Source: Acestrorhynchus altus
Taxonomy: Eukaryota; Chordata; Actinopteri; Characiformes; Acestrorhynchidae
Length of the DNA: 64,000 bases
Assembly (NCBI GenBank): GCA_034509495.1
Contig: CM067515.1
Span: 18,511,046 to 18,575,045, forward strand
Direction: 5' to 3'
In this document: positions 43,921-57,600 of the stretch, piece after piece
Layout: every line of letters starts with the position of its first letter
Position numbering within the stretch: position 1 is the first letter of the stretch
Position numbers and translations under genes: made by a program
Notes under the pieces: generated by a model
Seen by the model: the letters and a program-made list of their open reading frames with translations, nothing else
Databases searched by the model: none
Told to the model about the DNA's origin: nothing

Positions 43921-44534
43921 GTCAATAAGGAACTAGAGGGAACAGGAAATAAAGAAATAAATTAAGAACAAAATAAACAAAACAAAAATCATAATGAGCT
44001 TAAACTCAACCCAGAACAGCACTAAGCTGAGCTATCCTGTAAACAAAAATGAAACCAAAATATAAAGATCGGCCCATCCAGATCTAAATTAGCATTATGA
44101 AATAATTGCAACCTTCTGTGTTGTTCGTCATTTTTTCTCCTCAGAGCTGAGGTCGGATCAGGACCTGGATCTGTTCTGGACACAACTGGACAGAGTGTTG
44201 AATGGTGGTGGTGTCAGATCTAGACTCCATGATGTAGCTAAACTTGACCACAGAGTGGATCAGACTCTGCTGCCCAGAGATCCAAATGACACTGAGGCAA
44301 TGGTAATCTTAAGCATTAGCAGGCCTAAATCATACATATATATATTTTTTTTTTTTCACATTTTATGTTGTGGCCTTGTGCTAAAATAAAAAATAATATA
44401 TATTGTATTTATTGTTATTATTTATTGTTATATAATGTTTCATTTGTTTTGTTTTATGTATATATGATTGCAACTCTTTAAGAATACAAATGTATGTATG
44501 TCAGTAAGCAGACTGAATTAAAATGATTAATGTA

Positions 44535-44615
<81 letters not shown>

Positions 44616-46486
44616 TGGTCACTTGGTATGGTTGTGTTTGAAGGCGTAGCCTGTTTGTTATATGACAGTTTGGACTGGCGGAGGCAGCACCAGCACTACC
44701 TTAACAGCTTGAAGCTCATCCACATACCACAGGTCAACAGACCTGAACAAAATGAAGCACCAGCTGAGGTTCATCCACTTTTATCTCTACTGCAAGTATA
44801 GGGAGTGTGTGGCTCAAAAGCTAACCAGAGCAATCAGTTCTATTATTTTAAAAATAGGAAAAATTATCCTTACTGTACTAAAGTGTGAAAATGTATTTTA
44901 TAATACAATAATGCATGCCAACCTATTGTTCCAGCACAACAAAATAGACCATTATTGAGCCATTATGGAAAATAAATGTCTAGAGTAAATGTTTATCCTT
45001 ACAGGACAAAACCTGTGCTATTTTCATGATATACAATTGTGTAATTTTTTTTATACTGATGCCTCAATATCAACTGTTTAAAATCAACTGTTTAATGGTA
45101 TTAGAATTGATTACAATCAATCAATTTATGACAATTTATTGTACATTTATATATTATCATCATCAACATAAAATTATTGGTTTATTTTCAATTTTTTTAA
45201 TTGCAATACTATGTAAATAGTGTTGCCTCTTAAACTATGTACAATTATGTATTGAATTGTATAAACAATGCACAAAAACTTGTTTTTTAGGTTCCACAAA
45301 CTCAAGCCCCACCATCAGCAAAGAAGAAGTTTATGGCTGGTGCTGGTATGAGATGTAATATTTCTGTAATATGTTTTTTCCTCAGTTAATATCAGGTTGT
45401 TTAAAGACAGTGTAAATGTATCTGTAACTCATGTATGTTTAATGTATTTTCACTATAAACAGATACTCTGTGTTTTCCTGCAGTAGAGGCACAAAATGTG
45501 TGTCTCAGTGTAGAGGTGGATATGAGGCTATATTCTGACCTACTAAACCAGATACCAGCCAAGGCTGTCTCTGTACCACTCATTCTGCACTGCATGTTGG
45601 AACAGGCAAGTAAAACACTGCCTGTAATGGAGTACCAGTTTAATACAGATCAACAATTTACAGTGAGAGCTTGCCTCCAAATATGGACAATAAATGGACA
45701 GTGTTTGACAGCAGTCTCTTTTCAGTGATCCCATTTATTTGGCCAGAAAGCCCTTAAAGGGGTGCAGCTTAGTCAATTAAAATCTATGTTATTATCACAC
45801 ATCAGTATAATAAGTCCTTATACTAACAAATGTTTATGCAAGTTTATATAAGTTAGCAGTTTAGAGAAGGCTTACCATCAAAGCAAACAAATGCACAACA
45901 CAAAATGGAAATATGCCCCTTTAATAAGAATGTTCATTAAAAAAATAGTTCACAAGAGAGTTGTTATTTATTCTGTTTATTTGTGTTAATATCCAGTTAG
46001 TAGCCAATGAACAGGACATTGCAGCAGGATCAGCAGATTCAGAACAGCATTCAGACTGGCCTGACCATGAGCTGACCAGCTACATGTTGTCATCAATACT
46101 GACTCTGCCACAGCCAGAGCAAGAGAAAATGGTAACTAATGAGTCAAACTCATCAATCAATTTTACCACAGCATACTATTATTCAGAGTGAGCTTGGAGT
46201 AAAACCCTCGGTTCTCAAGAGTCTTACCCTGTCAGAATTGTTTACAATGGTGGTGAATGTAAGCCGATATCCGAACCACTAAAACCTCCCTTACAGAAAG
46301 TTGTCACGCAAAATTATTATGAATACAAAGTCACTGTTTTGCTAGAGTTTTGAAACCGTTTTGTAAAACCACATCATTAAAAAGGGCAGAGGGATACATG
46401 CAAGCCATCATTTACTAGGTCCATTTACCACCACTGTAAAAACCAGCTCTATGTATTGAATGAATTGAATTGAGTTTTAACTGAAT

Positions 46487-46561
<75 letters not shown>

Positions 46562-46585
46562 GTGCGTGCGTGTGTGCGTGTGTGC

Positions 46586-46633
<48 letters not shown>

Positions 46634-48001
46634 AGAAGCTGATGGGGGATTTTGGAATAGTGGAACCTCAGATGACAAAAAAACAGACACAGCCTGTACT
46701 TATCAACCATCACGATGAGAGAGCCAGAAGACTGCACAACGTATTGCACAAAAATTGCATAGAATCATACTGTATCATATAATTTGACATTATTTTGTAT
46801 TGTACTCATGGTATCTTATGATATTGTATTATATGCCATGTTATCTATTTTATTGTATTCTATTATATTGTATCACATCAACTCATATTGTATTACATCA
46901 TATTTGATTATATCAGCCGTATTGTATCGTAATTAATTGTACAGTATCATAATGCAGTTGTGTGAGAACAGGTCTGATCTGTAATTCTGTTTCTGCAGGT
47001 GGTGGATGGACTGGATGTAAACAGTATTGAAGTAGCAATGATGCAGTCAGTGTGGAGTAGAGTGACAGACAGACAGCACCACATTTCCAATCTCAGCCTT
47101 GCCAGGAGACAGGAGCTCCTCCACTATTGCACTGATGGTGAGAAAGACACTGTGTACAACTAGAAAAATTAGGTGGTTTCTATGTTGTTGCTTAGGTGGT
47201 TACAAAGTGCTTGCTATGGTATTCCTGGTGATTGCTATGCTTTTGCTAACTGAATGCTATGCAGTTATTAATGGTAATTTGGTGATTGCTATGGAGTTGC
47301 TACATGGTTGTGATGTTGTTCATAAGTGGTTATATGTTATACCAGGTGGTTGGTATGATGTTGCTAGGTAGTTGCTATGGTATGTCAGGTGACTACTGTT
47401 GTGTTGATTATTGTGAATTCTTGTTGTGACCTCAGCCCTAGGGGAAAGAGCTGAGTCACATGAATTGCCAATCTCTCAGAGACACACAGACAACGGCTTG
47501 GTGACACCAAATGTATTCACACACATTGCACAAGCAGATATTCTACAAACCATAAACACAAACGAACACTACCCTGAGCTACAGCGAGCCCTGACCAGAT
47601 CAATAGTCTCTGTCTTTATGTATGATTCCACCTAAGTGGTTGCAGCTGGCCCATAATCAGGGGAATAAGGCGAGAAACTGGCTGGCTAGCAACATAATAA
47701 AGTATAATTCCATTAACAGCACAGAGTTTACTAACTTTAATTCAGAATTTAGATTGTGTGTGAGTAAGGAGTTTAAAACAGACCTCAGATACACGTGTGT
47801 TTGTTTGTGACCGGTGCTGCAGTGGGTTGCTGTAGTGTTGTCTCCGAATTCATCTGTGTTTCTACTACTACTTAGTGAACTAAATAGTCTTTCTTTATAA
47901 TGTGCAATACTAATGAGGGAATATGGATCCATTTCAGTCACAAACAAAATATTATGTTTTCTCAAAACAAAACTATATGCACAACAGTAACTTCACTTCA
48001 G

Positions 48002-48090
<89 letters not shown>

Positions 48091-50477
48091 ATACAGATTC
48101 CCTATCCATTTTAGAGGTTCAGAATTTCTTGCAGATGTGTGTGTTTGAGAGCATGCCTCTGACTGCAGTAGATCAGAATGGTCACCTCGTACACCAGTCT
48201 GACCTTCTGACTCCATTGCCCTGGGATGACCCTGTGGCATTCGTCCAGAAGATCTGCAGGAAACCAGGTATTAATGAGTAAACAGATTTTAAACTCCTAC
48301 CTTCTATACAAATACATAATGCCTGATCAGACCAAACATTCTGGTATTGGAAGGTTGTGACAGAATGTCTTAAGCTATATAATTTTGGCAGAATTTTCAT
48401 GGATGAAAATAGGATACCAGTAATGTTGCTCATTGCTTTGCTTTCTCTGTTGAAGGTGCTACAACAAGCAGAGCTGAGCAGGATGGAGAGGTAATCTGGA
48501 GGTTCTGTTCTGTAGTCTGCTCTATTAGTGATCCAAACTACAGATTTTTGGAGTTTAAAGTGGGATTTCTGTTCTCTTTAGGTTTCTGTGCAGGATGGAG
48601 TCACAGTGACTGCAGCTGAGCTTCAGAAGATGTTGACCCGTCGACTGAGACACTGGAACTTCACTGAACATCACAAACCACACATATTTCTTCAGGTTAT
48701 CACACTATAACAGTCAGACAGTCCAAAAGTTTGTGGACACCCCTTAATGAATGCATTCATTTACTTTAATTTGCCCCCATTGCTGACACAGATGTGCAAA
48801 TGCATACATCCACAACTTGTTTAGTCCCCATAGAGATTTATTGCCAATAGAATAGGACTGGAGCAGATAAACAAGAATGTAGGGCTGGGTGATATATCAA
48901 TATTTATGTCTATATCTGGAACTATGGTGCAAAAGCAGGATTAACTCTTTTTAATACCCGTGATTTTAGAAGAATATTAATGAGCAGGTGTCCAAATACC
49001 TTTGTCCATATAGTGTATGTATCTTAGTGGTGTACAGCTTTCATGACAGTATCTACTTTAGGGTAATTGTTGGAAACATAATTACATTTGCTGAAAAAAT
49101 CAGTTAGGGATTTTCTCTGCTGTTAAACATGTTGGCTGGTCATTTTTGACACTTTAAGTCAACTCACGAGTTAAATTACATGTTTCTGCTTTGGATTGTT
49201 AACAGTGGGTGTTTTTAATTTGAAGAATTTACAATGTTCATTCAGATCTGGACATATATACATACATATACATACATACATACACGAGGAACACACTCAT
49301 TATAAAAAAGATGAGTGTTAAAAACACAAAAGATTGTGTGTTTATAGTGAACAATGTAAACCATGTTTTGAGTGTGTGTTGTTTTGCTTCTGTGTTCAGG
49401 TCCTACAGGCAGTGTCAGAGTGTTACAGGTTTGTGGACATGTTCAACAGCACCACCGACAACACCTTGTTCATCATCTGCCATAATCCCTTGGGCCCTCA
49501 GAGGATCAGCAAGGAATGCTGGGAAGTGTGTCTTCACACTGACGTCAGATTCAGGTGCTTCCAAAGTGCATTTGATGCCACGCAGTGAAACAGTAAAAGT
49601 ATCTAAACATTATCTGAAATTTGTTTGTTTGTTTGAGGTTTAGAACACTTTAGTATATGAACACAAACCTCTCCACAGAGATGAATGCTGGAGGACAGTA
49701 GTTCTTAGGAACGTTAGGCTAGCATCTTCTGTTGTAAACTTAAGAAGCATGTCAGATACCAAACACCTTAGCTGATCAACTGAATCTGGGCTAGATTTAG
49801 AGTCAGCCTGCAATCCTCAGATCATAGCGCTAGCACATTGAACTGCTGCCACTTGCAACCCACCCCCTACTATCTAACAGTGTGTCATCACATTACACGT
49901 TCAGTGATCTAATGTTTTACCTGCCATGCATTCAAATAATAGCAGGAAATTAGATTATTTCAAACTATCTTATTAAAACAAGCAAAACTATCAGCTAATG
50001 CAATTAAACAACATAAAACCAGTAATCATGTCTAGAAAATAACTGTATATTTTCACAGCAATCTAAAAAAATAGAAGTAAGATATTTAGACTTTTTAAAG
50101 ATCAATTGCTAAATTAGCGTAAAATTCCTTCTGTCCTAAACTCTGTCCTAACTCTAGGTTGTAAACAGATACAGTTTCAGAGTTAGTATGTTTCTACAGC
50201 CAGAGAATGTCCTCACAGTCCTTTCAGTGACAGTGATGTGGAAAGCTTTAGAACTCTGTTGCTCTACATGCCCTGTACAGATGCTGAAGTGTGTTATGGT
50301 TCTTGCAGGAACTATCTGGAGTATGTAGCTGAGCAGGTTCGGGAGTGGACCACAGCAGAGGACCAGAAACAGGACTTGAAGCAGGAGACGGAACTAAATA
50401 TACATGCACCTTCTGAGACCAAAGGCAATAACACATCCTTCTTCATCATTATACACACACACACACTACAGTAATGG

Positions 50478-50549
<72 letters not shown>

Positions 50550-52598
50550 CAACATTTAATATGTTGTTGCAGATATATTCTTATGTTGTTACTGTCCTGT
50601 TATAAGTAGTTGCTAGGTAGCTATGTATCCTTTGTGGTGTCTGGACGCTATTAGGTGCTAAGTGGATGCCACTGAATACTAGGTGGTTGCTAGGGTGTTT
50701 GCAGGTGGGTGCTTTGATCTACCAGTTTCTAGGATGTTGCTATATTGTTATTAGTTGGTTGGAAGTGCATTTGCCATGGCATGTCTCATGGTTGCTAGGG
50801 CATTACTAGGTAGTTGCTGTGGCATTATAGGTGGTTGCAATACCAGGTTGTTGAGTGTTCTATTTGATAGTTTCTAACATGATTCTGTGTAGTTATTAGA
50901 TGTTTTGCAGCCTTCCCCTAAGTAGTTGCAATGGCCTTCCTGCTGTTTGCTCAAGTGTTCGTTGTGTATGTTGCTAGGTGATAGTAGCGGTATTGCTGGC
51001 TTGATATTATGTCATCTCAAGCATGTCATTTCCTAGAATGTTGCCTTATGGTTGGACAGTTACTAGGGTGTTGCTAGGTGGGTACTTTTCTGTATGTCAC
51101 CATGCATCTTTTCATTATTAGGGTTTTATTTATGGAACAACCAGCTCTCTGACACATGCATGTTAATTAGATGGTGGTCTAATTGACATCATATACACTG
51201 TTAAAAAATTAAGCAGAAATCATACATCATATCTTCATGAATGAAAGATTCATGTTGAAAATCTACTGGAATAAATTATGTAATTACTTGGAAAACGTCA
51301 CCAGTGGAAAAGATTGAGAACTCTTGCACTAGAGGATGTCAGGCTCTCACACCACCAGTTTACAGTTTGTTCAGAAACACGTACACCAGTAGCCCACTGG
51401 AGGTTACTTTGTAGGACTCTGGCAGTGCTTCTTCTGTTCTTCCTTGCACAAAGGATCAGCTGTTTTGCTCTTCTTATAATGGCCTTTGTCCTGGTATCTC
51501 CTCCATGCTCTTGTGACTGTGCTGGGAGAAGAATCAGTCAGGAAGGATAAGGAGAGAGTGATTGTTTTGTGGGTTGTCTTGATGTTGCCTTTCTGGTGCA
51601 CCTGTTGTCACTTTCATTTGCACTTGATTCAGGTGAACTTGAGTTGCAGTTGTGGGCAGATCGATATACCAGACATTTATCTGACTTTGTGTTATACTAT
51701 GATGATTACGTGTTGACTTATTTTTAGTGTAGTGGAATCTTTTTTTATTAATGAGTTGATATTTCTTTTTCTTTTGCAGACACTCCAGCACCCTCTCCAG
51801 ATCCAGAGCAGATAGAGCCATATATCAGGCATGACTCACTCAAAGTAAGAACAGGATGTGTAATACTGATGTTCAGTATTCAGTAACTGTACAGAAAACA
51901 AACGGACCCTTCTGCAGCTCCTGGACAGATTTGAACTTTTTTTCCTGGTTTCAGGCATGGAAACTGGAGCAGGAGAGACTGAAGGAGGAGGAGGAGCTGT
52001 GTACAAAGAAGAAGGAGAAAGGAGGGAAATCATCAGCTAAAGCAGACAGAGAGTCTGCTAAAGAAACAAGGGATACCCCCCTTATCCAAAAACCCACCGA
52101 GACCAAAACACCTGAAATCACCGTACCACCTACACACACCAGAGAGAATTCCCCCACACCCAGAGAGACCACTCCTGTGAGTGACTCAACACCCCAAAAC
52201 AACCAGATTACATTCTACCTCACATTATCATACACACTACCCCACAATCACACACTACATTACAGTCACACACATTACCTCACAGTCACGCTACTACACA
52301 TTGTCACACATTACACTGTCACACACACTACCTCACACTTTCACAATGTCACATACACAGACTTAATCAGATTCTGTACTTTTCATTCTTCGCTAAAGAA
52401 ATGAACTAAGGACTTTTAATCCAAAAGAATAACATTAAAGTTTAACTTTTAATTTAAATGTCTGTATTTATGTGTATGTGCAGGAGTTAATAGGGTACAG
52501 TATGGATGGAGAGCTGCTGCAGGTTAAAGGAGAGATTCAGTGTGTTTATCCATCAGATGGAGGAACTATCAGTGTGGATAAAATTCAGTTTGTGCAAG

Positions 52599-52676
<78 letters not shown>

Positions 52677-53399
52677 GCAAAGTTTTGATTTTTGAAGTTG
52701 GAGAAAACTGTCACATTGGACCTAACTAGAAATAGTTGTAGTATAACTATGTAAAAATAAACTGAAAGCATAACTATGGTAATGTGGTAACGTATCTAAT
52801 GTAACCAAGGAAACGTGTAACATAACAACAGAAATTATTGTGTCATTACTATGGAAATTGTGTATTGGGTATGGGTATACCCATGGGAATGAATAAAATC
52901 TAATCATGGAAATGGGTGTGTAAATATGGAAAATGGGTGTAAAGTAACCACAGAAATGATTGTACTGAAACAGTGGAAATGGCTGTAGTTTAAACATAGA
53001 AATGTACATAATGTTACCATGGAAATGTGACCTCCATATGCTGTGCTCCAGTGGTACTGGTGGTTTAGTTGTAATTGTGTTTCTGAGCTGTGTGGGCAGA
53101 TTGACTTCAACTGTGTGTATTCTACCTTTAAAGGGTCGACTCAGCTAACAGTGTGTGTGAGAAAAGACGAGCACTGTTTCTACACACATGTCTATACATG
53201 GCATCAGAGACCAAACAACACTCCAGGTACTACACATGGATTTAATGGATTTACTTTCTCAATTTCAGAGCATTTCGGAAACAATAAAAATTTACAATAG
53301 AATCAATAAAGATACAAGGATTTTGCATAACAGCCTTTAAATATGTAGTATATATATATATTGATGCATGCGTGTGTGTCTGTGTCTGTGTCTGTGTCT

Positions 53400-53489
<90 letters not shown>

Positions 53490-54565
53490 CAGATGAGATG
53501 GAGAAATGTGGCTGTTTCTATGCCATTCTGAACAATGGCATACAGCTTTCATACAGCCAGTCACCGCTGACCTCACCCAGAAACACCAGCATTACCTCTG
53601 CCCCTATGGTCAGTAACAATTCACTGATGAGTAATATAGTCACCGTAGTTTCATTTGCATACCATTTTATAATGTCTCAGTTACATACAATGAAATTAGT
53701 TTTTAATCAGTCTAAATTAAATAAAAAGAATTTACATAAAAGCTACAGTTTAAATACACCTGAGGTTCCTGGAAATGTCTCAGGAAAGCATTGGGTGTTA
53801 TTCATTTTACATGATGCGAGTTCATACTAGGGTCTAATTTAGTGCTAATAGTGTTAACAAAGCTGGAAGTCACCATGCTAACACTGCACTAGTGAGTCTG
53901 GACGAGGGCTGCCACTTGCACACTAATGCTGCTGTAGCATATTAAAGGAGGCAGGTAGCCCACACACTAATTCCGCACTAGTGAGTCCAGATGACATCTT
54001 TGACAGTCTTCACATATTCTTCACATATTCACTACTAATGCCACTGGTTTTGTGTATGAGTTTGGGTGATTTAATGGTGTGCCAAAAAGAGTTCCAATAG
54101 AATTTAATCATCATTACTAAAGAGTACATAGAATAGATTTACACCAGGAAAAGCATTACAGAACAGAGCTAATGAAATACACGTCTGACATGTTCTGCAG
54201 GATGTAGAGTTTGTATGTGATGTTCCTGTGAGTCTGCACGCCTCCCTGCCAACCGGCCTCAGGATCAGCTTCCACCATGAGAACACAGCAGGTCAGCATA
54301 CTACTCACAACCACACGTCTCTTACATCATATATTTATGTTGTCTCATTGCATTTATATAACTGTGTGTGTGTGTGTGTGTCTGTCTGTCTGTCTGTCAG
54401 GTGTGTGGTCTGTGTGTGTTAGACAGCAAATCTCCCCTGAGGGACACAGTGTTTCTCCTCTACAAAGCACAAACTGTGAACTGTCCCGCACCATCACCTG
54501 CCAGGGCACTGTAATAAAGTACTGCAGAGACAACTCCACTGAGGTATACACACATGTGTGCACAC

Positions 54566-54615
<50 letters not shown>

Positions 54616-57600
54616 TTATATATTTATATATTTATATATTATATATATATTTATATATATATATATATATATTTATATATTATATATTGCTGACATAGAT
54701 GTGCAAATGCACACACAGCTCGTCTATTCCCTACAGAGAAGAACTGCCAATAGAGTAGGACTCTCTGGAGCATATAAACATAAATATTAGAGCCATGGCA
54801 TGATGGTGCTCTATCCAATACTTTTAGATTGAGTTGGGCTGGGGATCATCCAACATCATGACTTGTCACTGAATGCAATCAAATCTTCACAGCAGTGTGC
54901 CAAAACCTAGTAGATGCCTTTCCCAGACAGTAGAGACATTTATTCCAAAACAAAACAGGATAATACACTACATTTTTGTGTGTTCATTTGTCTGTGTTTT
55001 TAGGTGCTGTTTGCTGATGGTACAGTTAGTAACAGTCCAGACTCTGGGCCAGTATGTGTGTTGGTCCCCAGCAGCTCAGTGGAGGAGGAGGAGCCTGTTA
55101 AAGACACACCCACAGGGAACAAAGATGTCAAAGACAAGAAGGGTAAAACACACTGCTGACTCAATAACACTGTTAATGTGCAGTGAAATTATGAAACATT
55201 AGGTAGTCTGGTAGGTTTATATATCTGCTTACAGAGAATCTCGGAAAAAATGCTAATACTGCACTAGTGAGTTTGGATGAGGGCTGCCACTTGCACACTA
55301 ATGCTGCTGTAGCATATTAAAGGAGGCCGGTAGCCCACACACTAATTCCGCACTAGTGATTCCGGATGACATCTTCAGCTGGTGTGACAATGCCGCATAG
55401 CATTTTGGGGCAGGCTGGTAACTCTCAGCATGCTTGTGATTCTGGACCACAGCCATATTAAGCATGCTATTACCACTCTAGCAATGTTTTACTGTAGGTC
55501 AGTGATAGTTAACTTTGATAGCTTGCTAATGTTATGATATTTGGGTAGCGTCCAGTGAAATGACCAACTTGTGATTGTCACAACTAACAGTGGCCAGTCA
55601 ACCAGAGCCCCAAAGAAAAAAGAGAAAGGAGGTGGGGCTAAAAGGCTGCTGGTTTTGCTCTTTAATATACAACTCTGCTACACACAATACAATACTATTA
55701 CAACAATTACACACTTTTTATGATTCTTGCTGTTCTCCTCAGGAAAGCTCTTTGCTAAGCCAGTCATGGGAGAAGTGTTGGAACCCTCTCAGGAGGAGGA
55801 GTCTAAAAAAGAGGATCCAAAGCATAAGAGGGCTCCAGAGGTGACAGGCGGCTCCTGGACAACCACCACCCCTTCAGGCTTCAGAGTGGCAACCGTCAGG
55901 GGCAGAAGGGTGGAGATTCAGCCCATCATGTCATTTCATGCTACTGACCCATTCAGCCAGAGTGTGAGTGTGGAGTTCAATCTCATCTTATTCTCTTTGA
56001 ATGGCAAGAAAGCAGGAAGCAGAGTCAGACATTTCTCTCTCCTTGGCTCCCTGCACAGCTCTTTATCTTCCTTACTTTTCTTAATTTTTAGTTTTCAGTG
56101 TTCTTTATAAGATAAGGCTGGATCACTACAAAGACATTTTTGCGATAGAGCTACAGAAGCAGGAATCAGCAGATTTCCTGAAATCTACAAAATGCCTTTT
56201 CAAGTTTCAGAGCACATGTCTAAATTGTTACAACCTTCTACAGAAGGTGTCTTCTGGAAACAAGTTTTCAGAGTTTTTGGGTTTAGGAACTGGCATTGCT
56301 GCACTGCTAAAAGACAATCAGAGTTGGGAATTTGTGCAGTGGATAATGGGCCATTATAAAAGCAGTGGGCAGTGGAGACACACAGACCCAGATAGAGTGC
56401 TGAATGTGAGTACAGCTGATAGAAAAGAAAAATGAGAAAAATCAGCAATGGATCTGTGTGGGAACTAAACCCAAAAACCAGGCTAAGTACAGTTCTATAG
56501 TATCATCCTCTATTTCTGCTAGCAGAGCCAACCAGCTAGTTAGATATATAGAACTAGAACTTTATTGATCCCTTGAGAGAGCTCCATCAGGGAAATTAAG
56601 GAGTAAGCTAATACTAATATTGTTGATCAAAGCAAAAAACAGGAGAAGAAAATTATTGCCAGGTCCACTTGCAGAACAGGTTTGAACCACTGAAAGACCT
56701 CAGTGAGCCCAGTCCAGTCAAGTATCTGTGGTATTTATGTTTCTATGGCATCTAATTTTTCTGGGGTATCAAGTGTTCATGGGGGATCCAGTTTTTCTGT
56801 GGTATCAGTGCTTCTGTTTTATCCAGTGTTTCTGTAGTATCTGTGTTCCTGTGGTATCAGTGTTTCTGTAGTATCTGTGTTCCTGTGGTATTATTGTTTC
56901 TGTAGTACCCAGTGTTTCTATGGTATTGGTGTTCCTGTAGCATCCAGTGTTTCTAATGTATCAGAGTTTCTGTAGTATCCAGTATTTCTGTAGATGATTT
57001 TTATAGTTTGAAGTGATATTCTCTTTTCTCAGTTAACTATTGTAATGTACTGTTGAGGGAGTGATCAGTGTTTATGGTTGTAGTTAGTGCTGATGATTGT
57101 GTTACTCCAACCACTTTTTGTAGACCACAAAGAGCTCTGATGTCTGATTGTTATTGTTTCAGGTTATGATCTCGAGGGAAGACCGTGTTGTCTCTGTCCA
57201 GGAGAAGGATGGGTCAGCCGTAGTAGACCATGCGGATGGAACCAGAATTACCACCTTCTATCAGCAGAGGGAGCCACCACAGCAGCACAGTTCAGGTCAG
57301 TGGAACCACAGAGTTGTACTGAGGACATTTTTAAAGACCAAAGCAGCATCCCATTTGTGCACTACATTGATACTCTAACTTAAATGCAATAAATTCATCT
57401 TAAGGTTAAGGAACAATTAAGGAACACTTAATTCATCTTGCAGGTTAGGCAGGTTATTACATGAGAATATTCACATATTTTGAGTATAGTTTTGAGTTGC
57501 GTTAAATACTACATCCTCAAAAACTAGTTTGAATTTTCAAATTATGGATGGATGGATCCCAACAACATTGTCTTAATTAAATTATTGTTAATTAATAACA

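Noticed and set aside
46415..46782. Several His/Thr- or Cys/Val-repeat open frames
   Set aside because: Both strands of (TG)n/(CA)n are open in repeating two-codon patterns. Same for 20399-20640, 23799-24171, 47900-48281, 52472-52771 and 53337-53830, apart from the spag17 exon portions.
55592..55632. Extra spag17 exon between exons 26 and 27
   Set aside because: It has an AG before and GTGGGG after and a Lys-rich frame, but it leaves phase 0 whereas exon 27 requires one carried base. Exon 26 joins exon 27 directly in frame.
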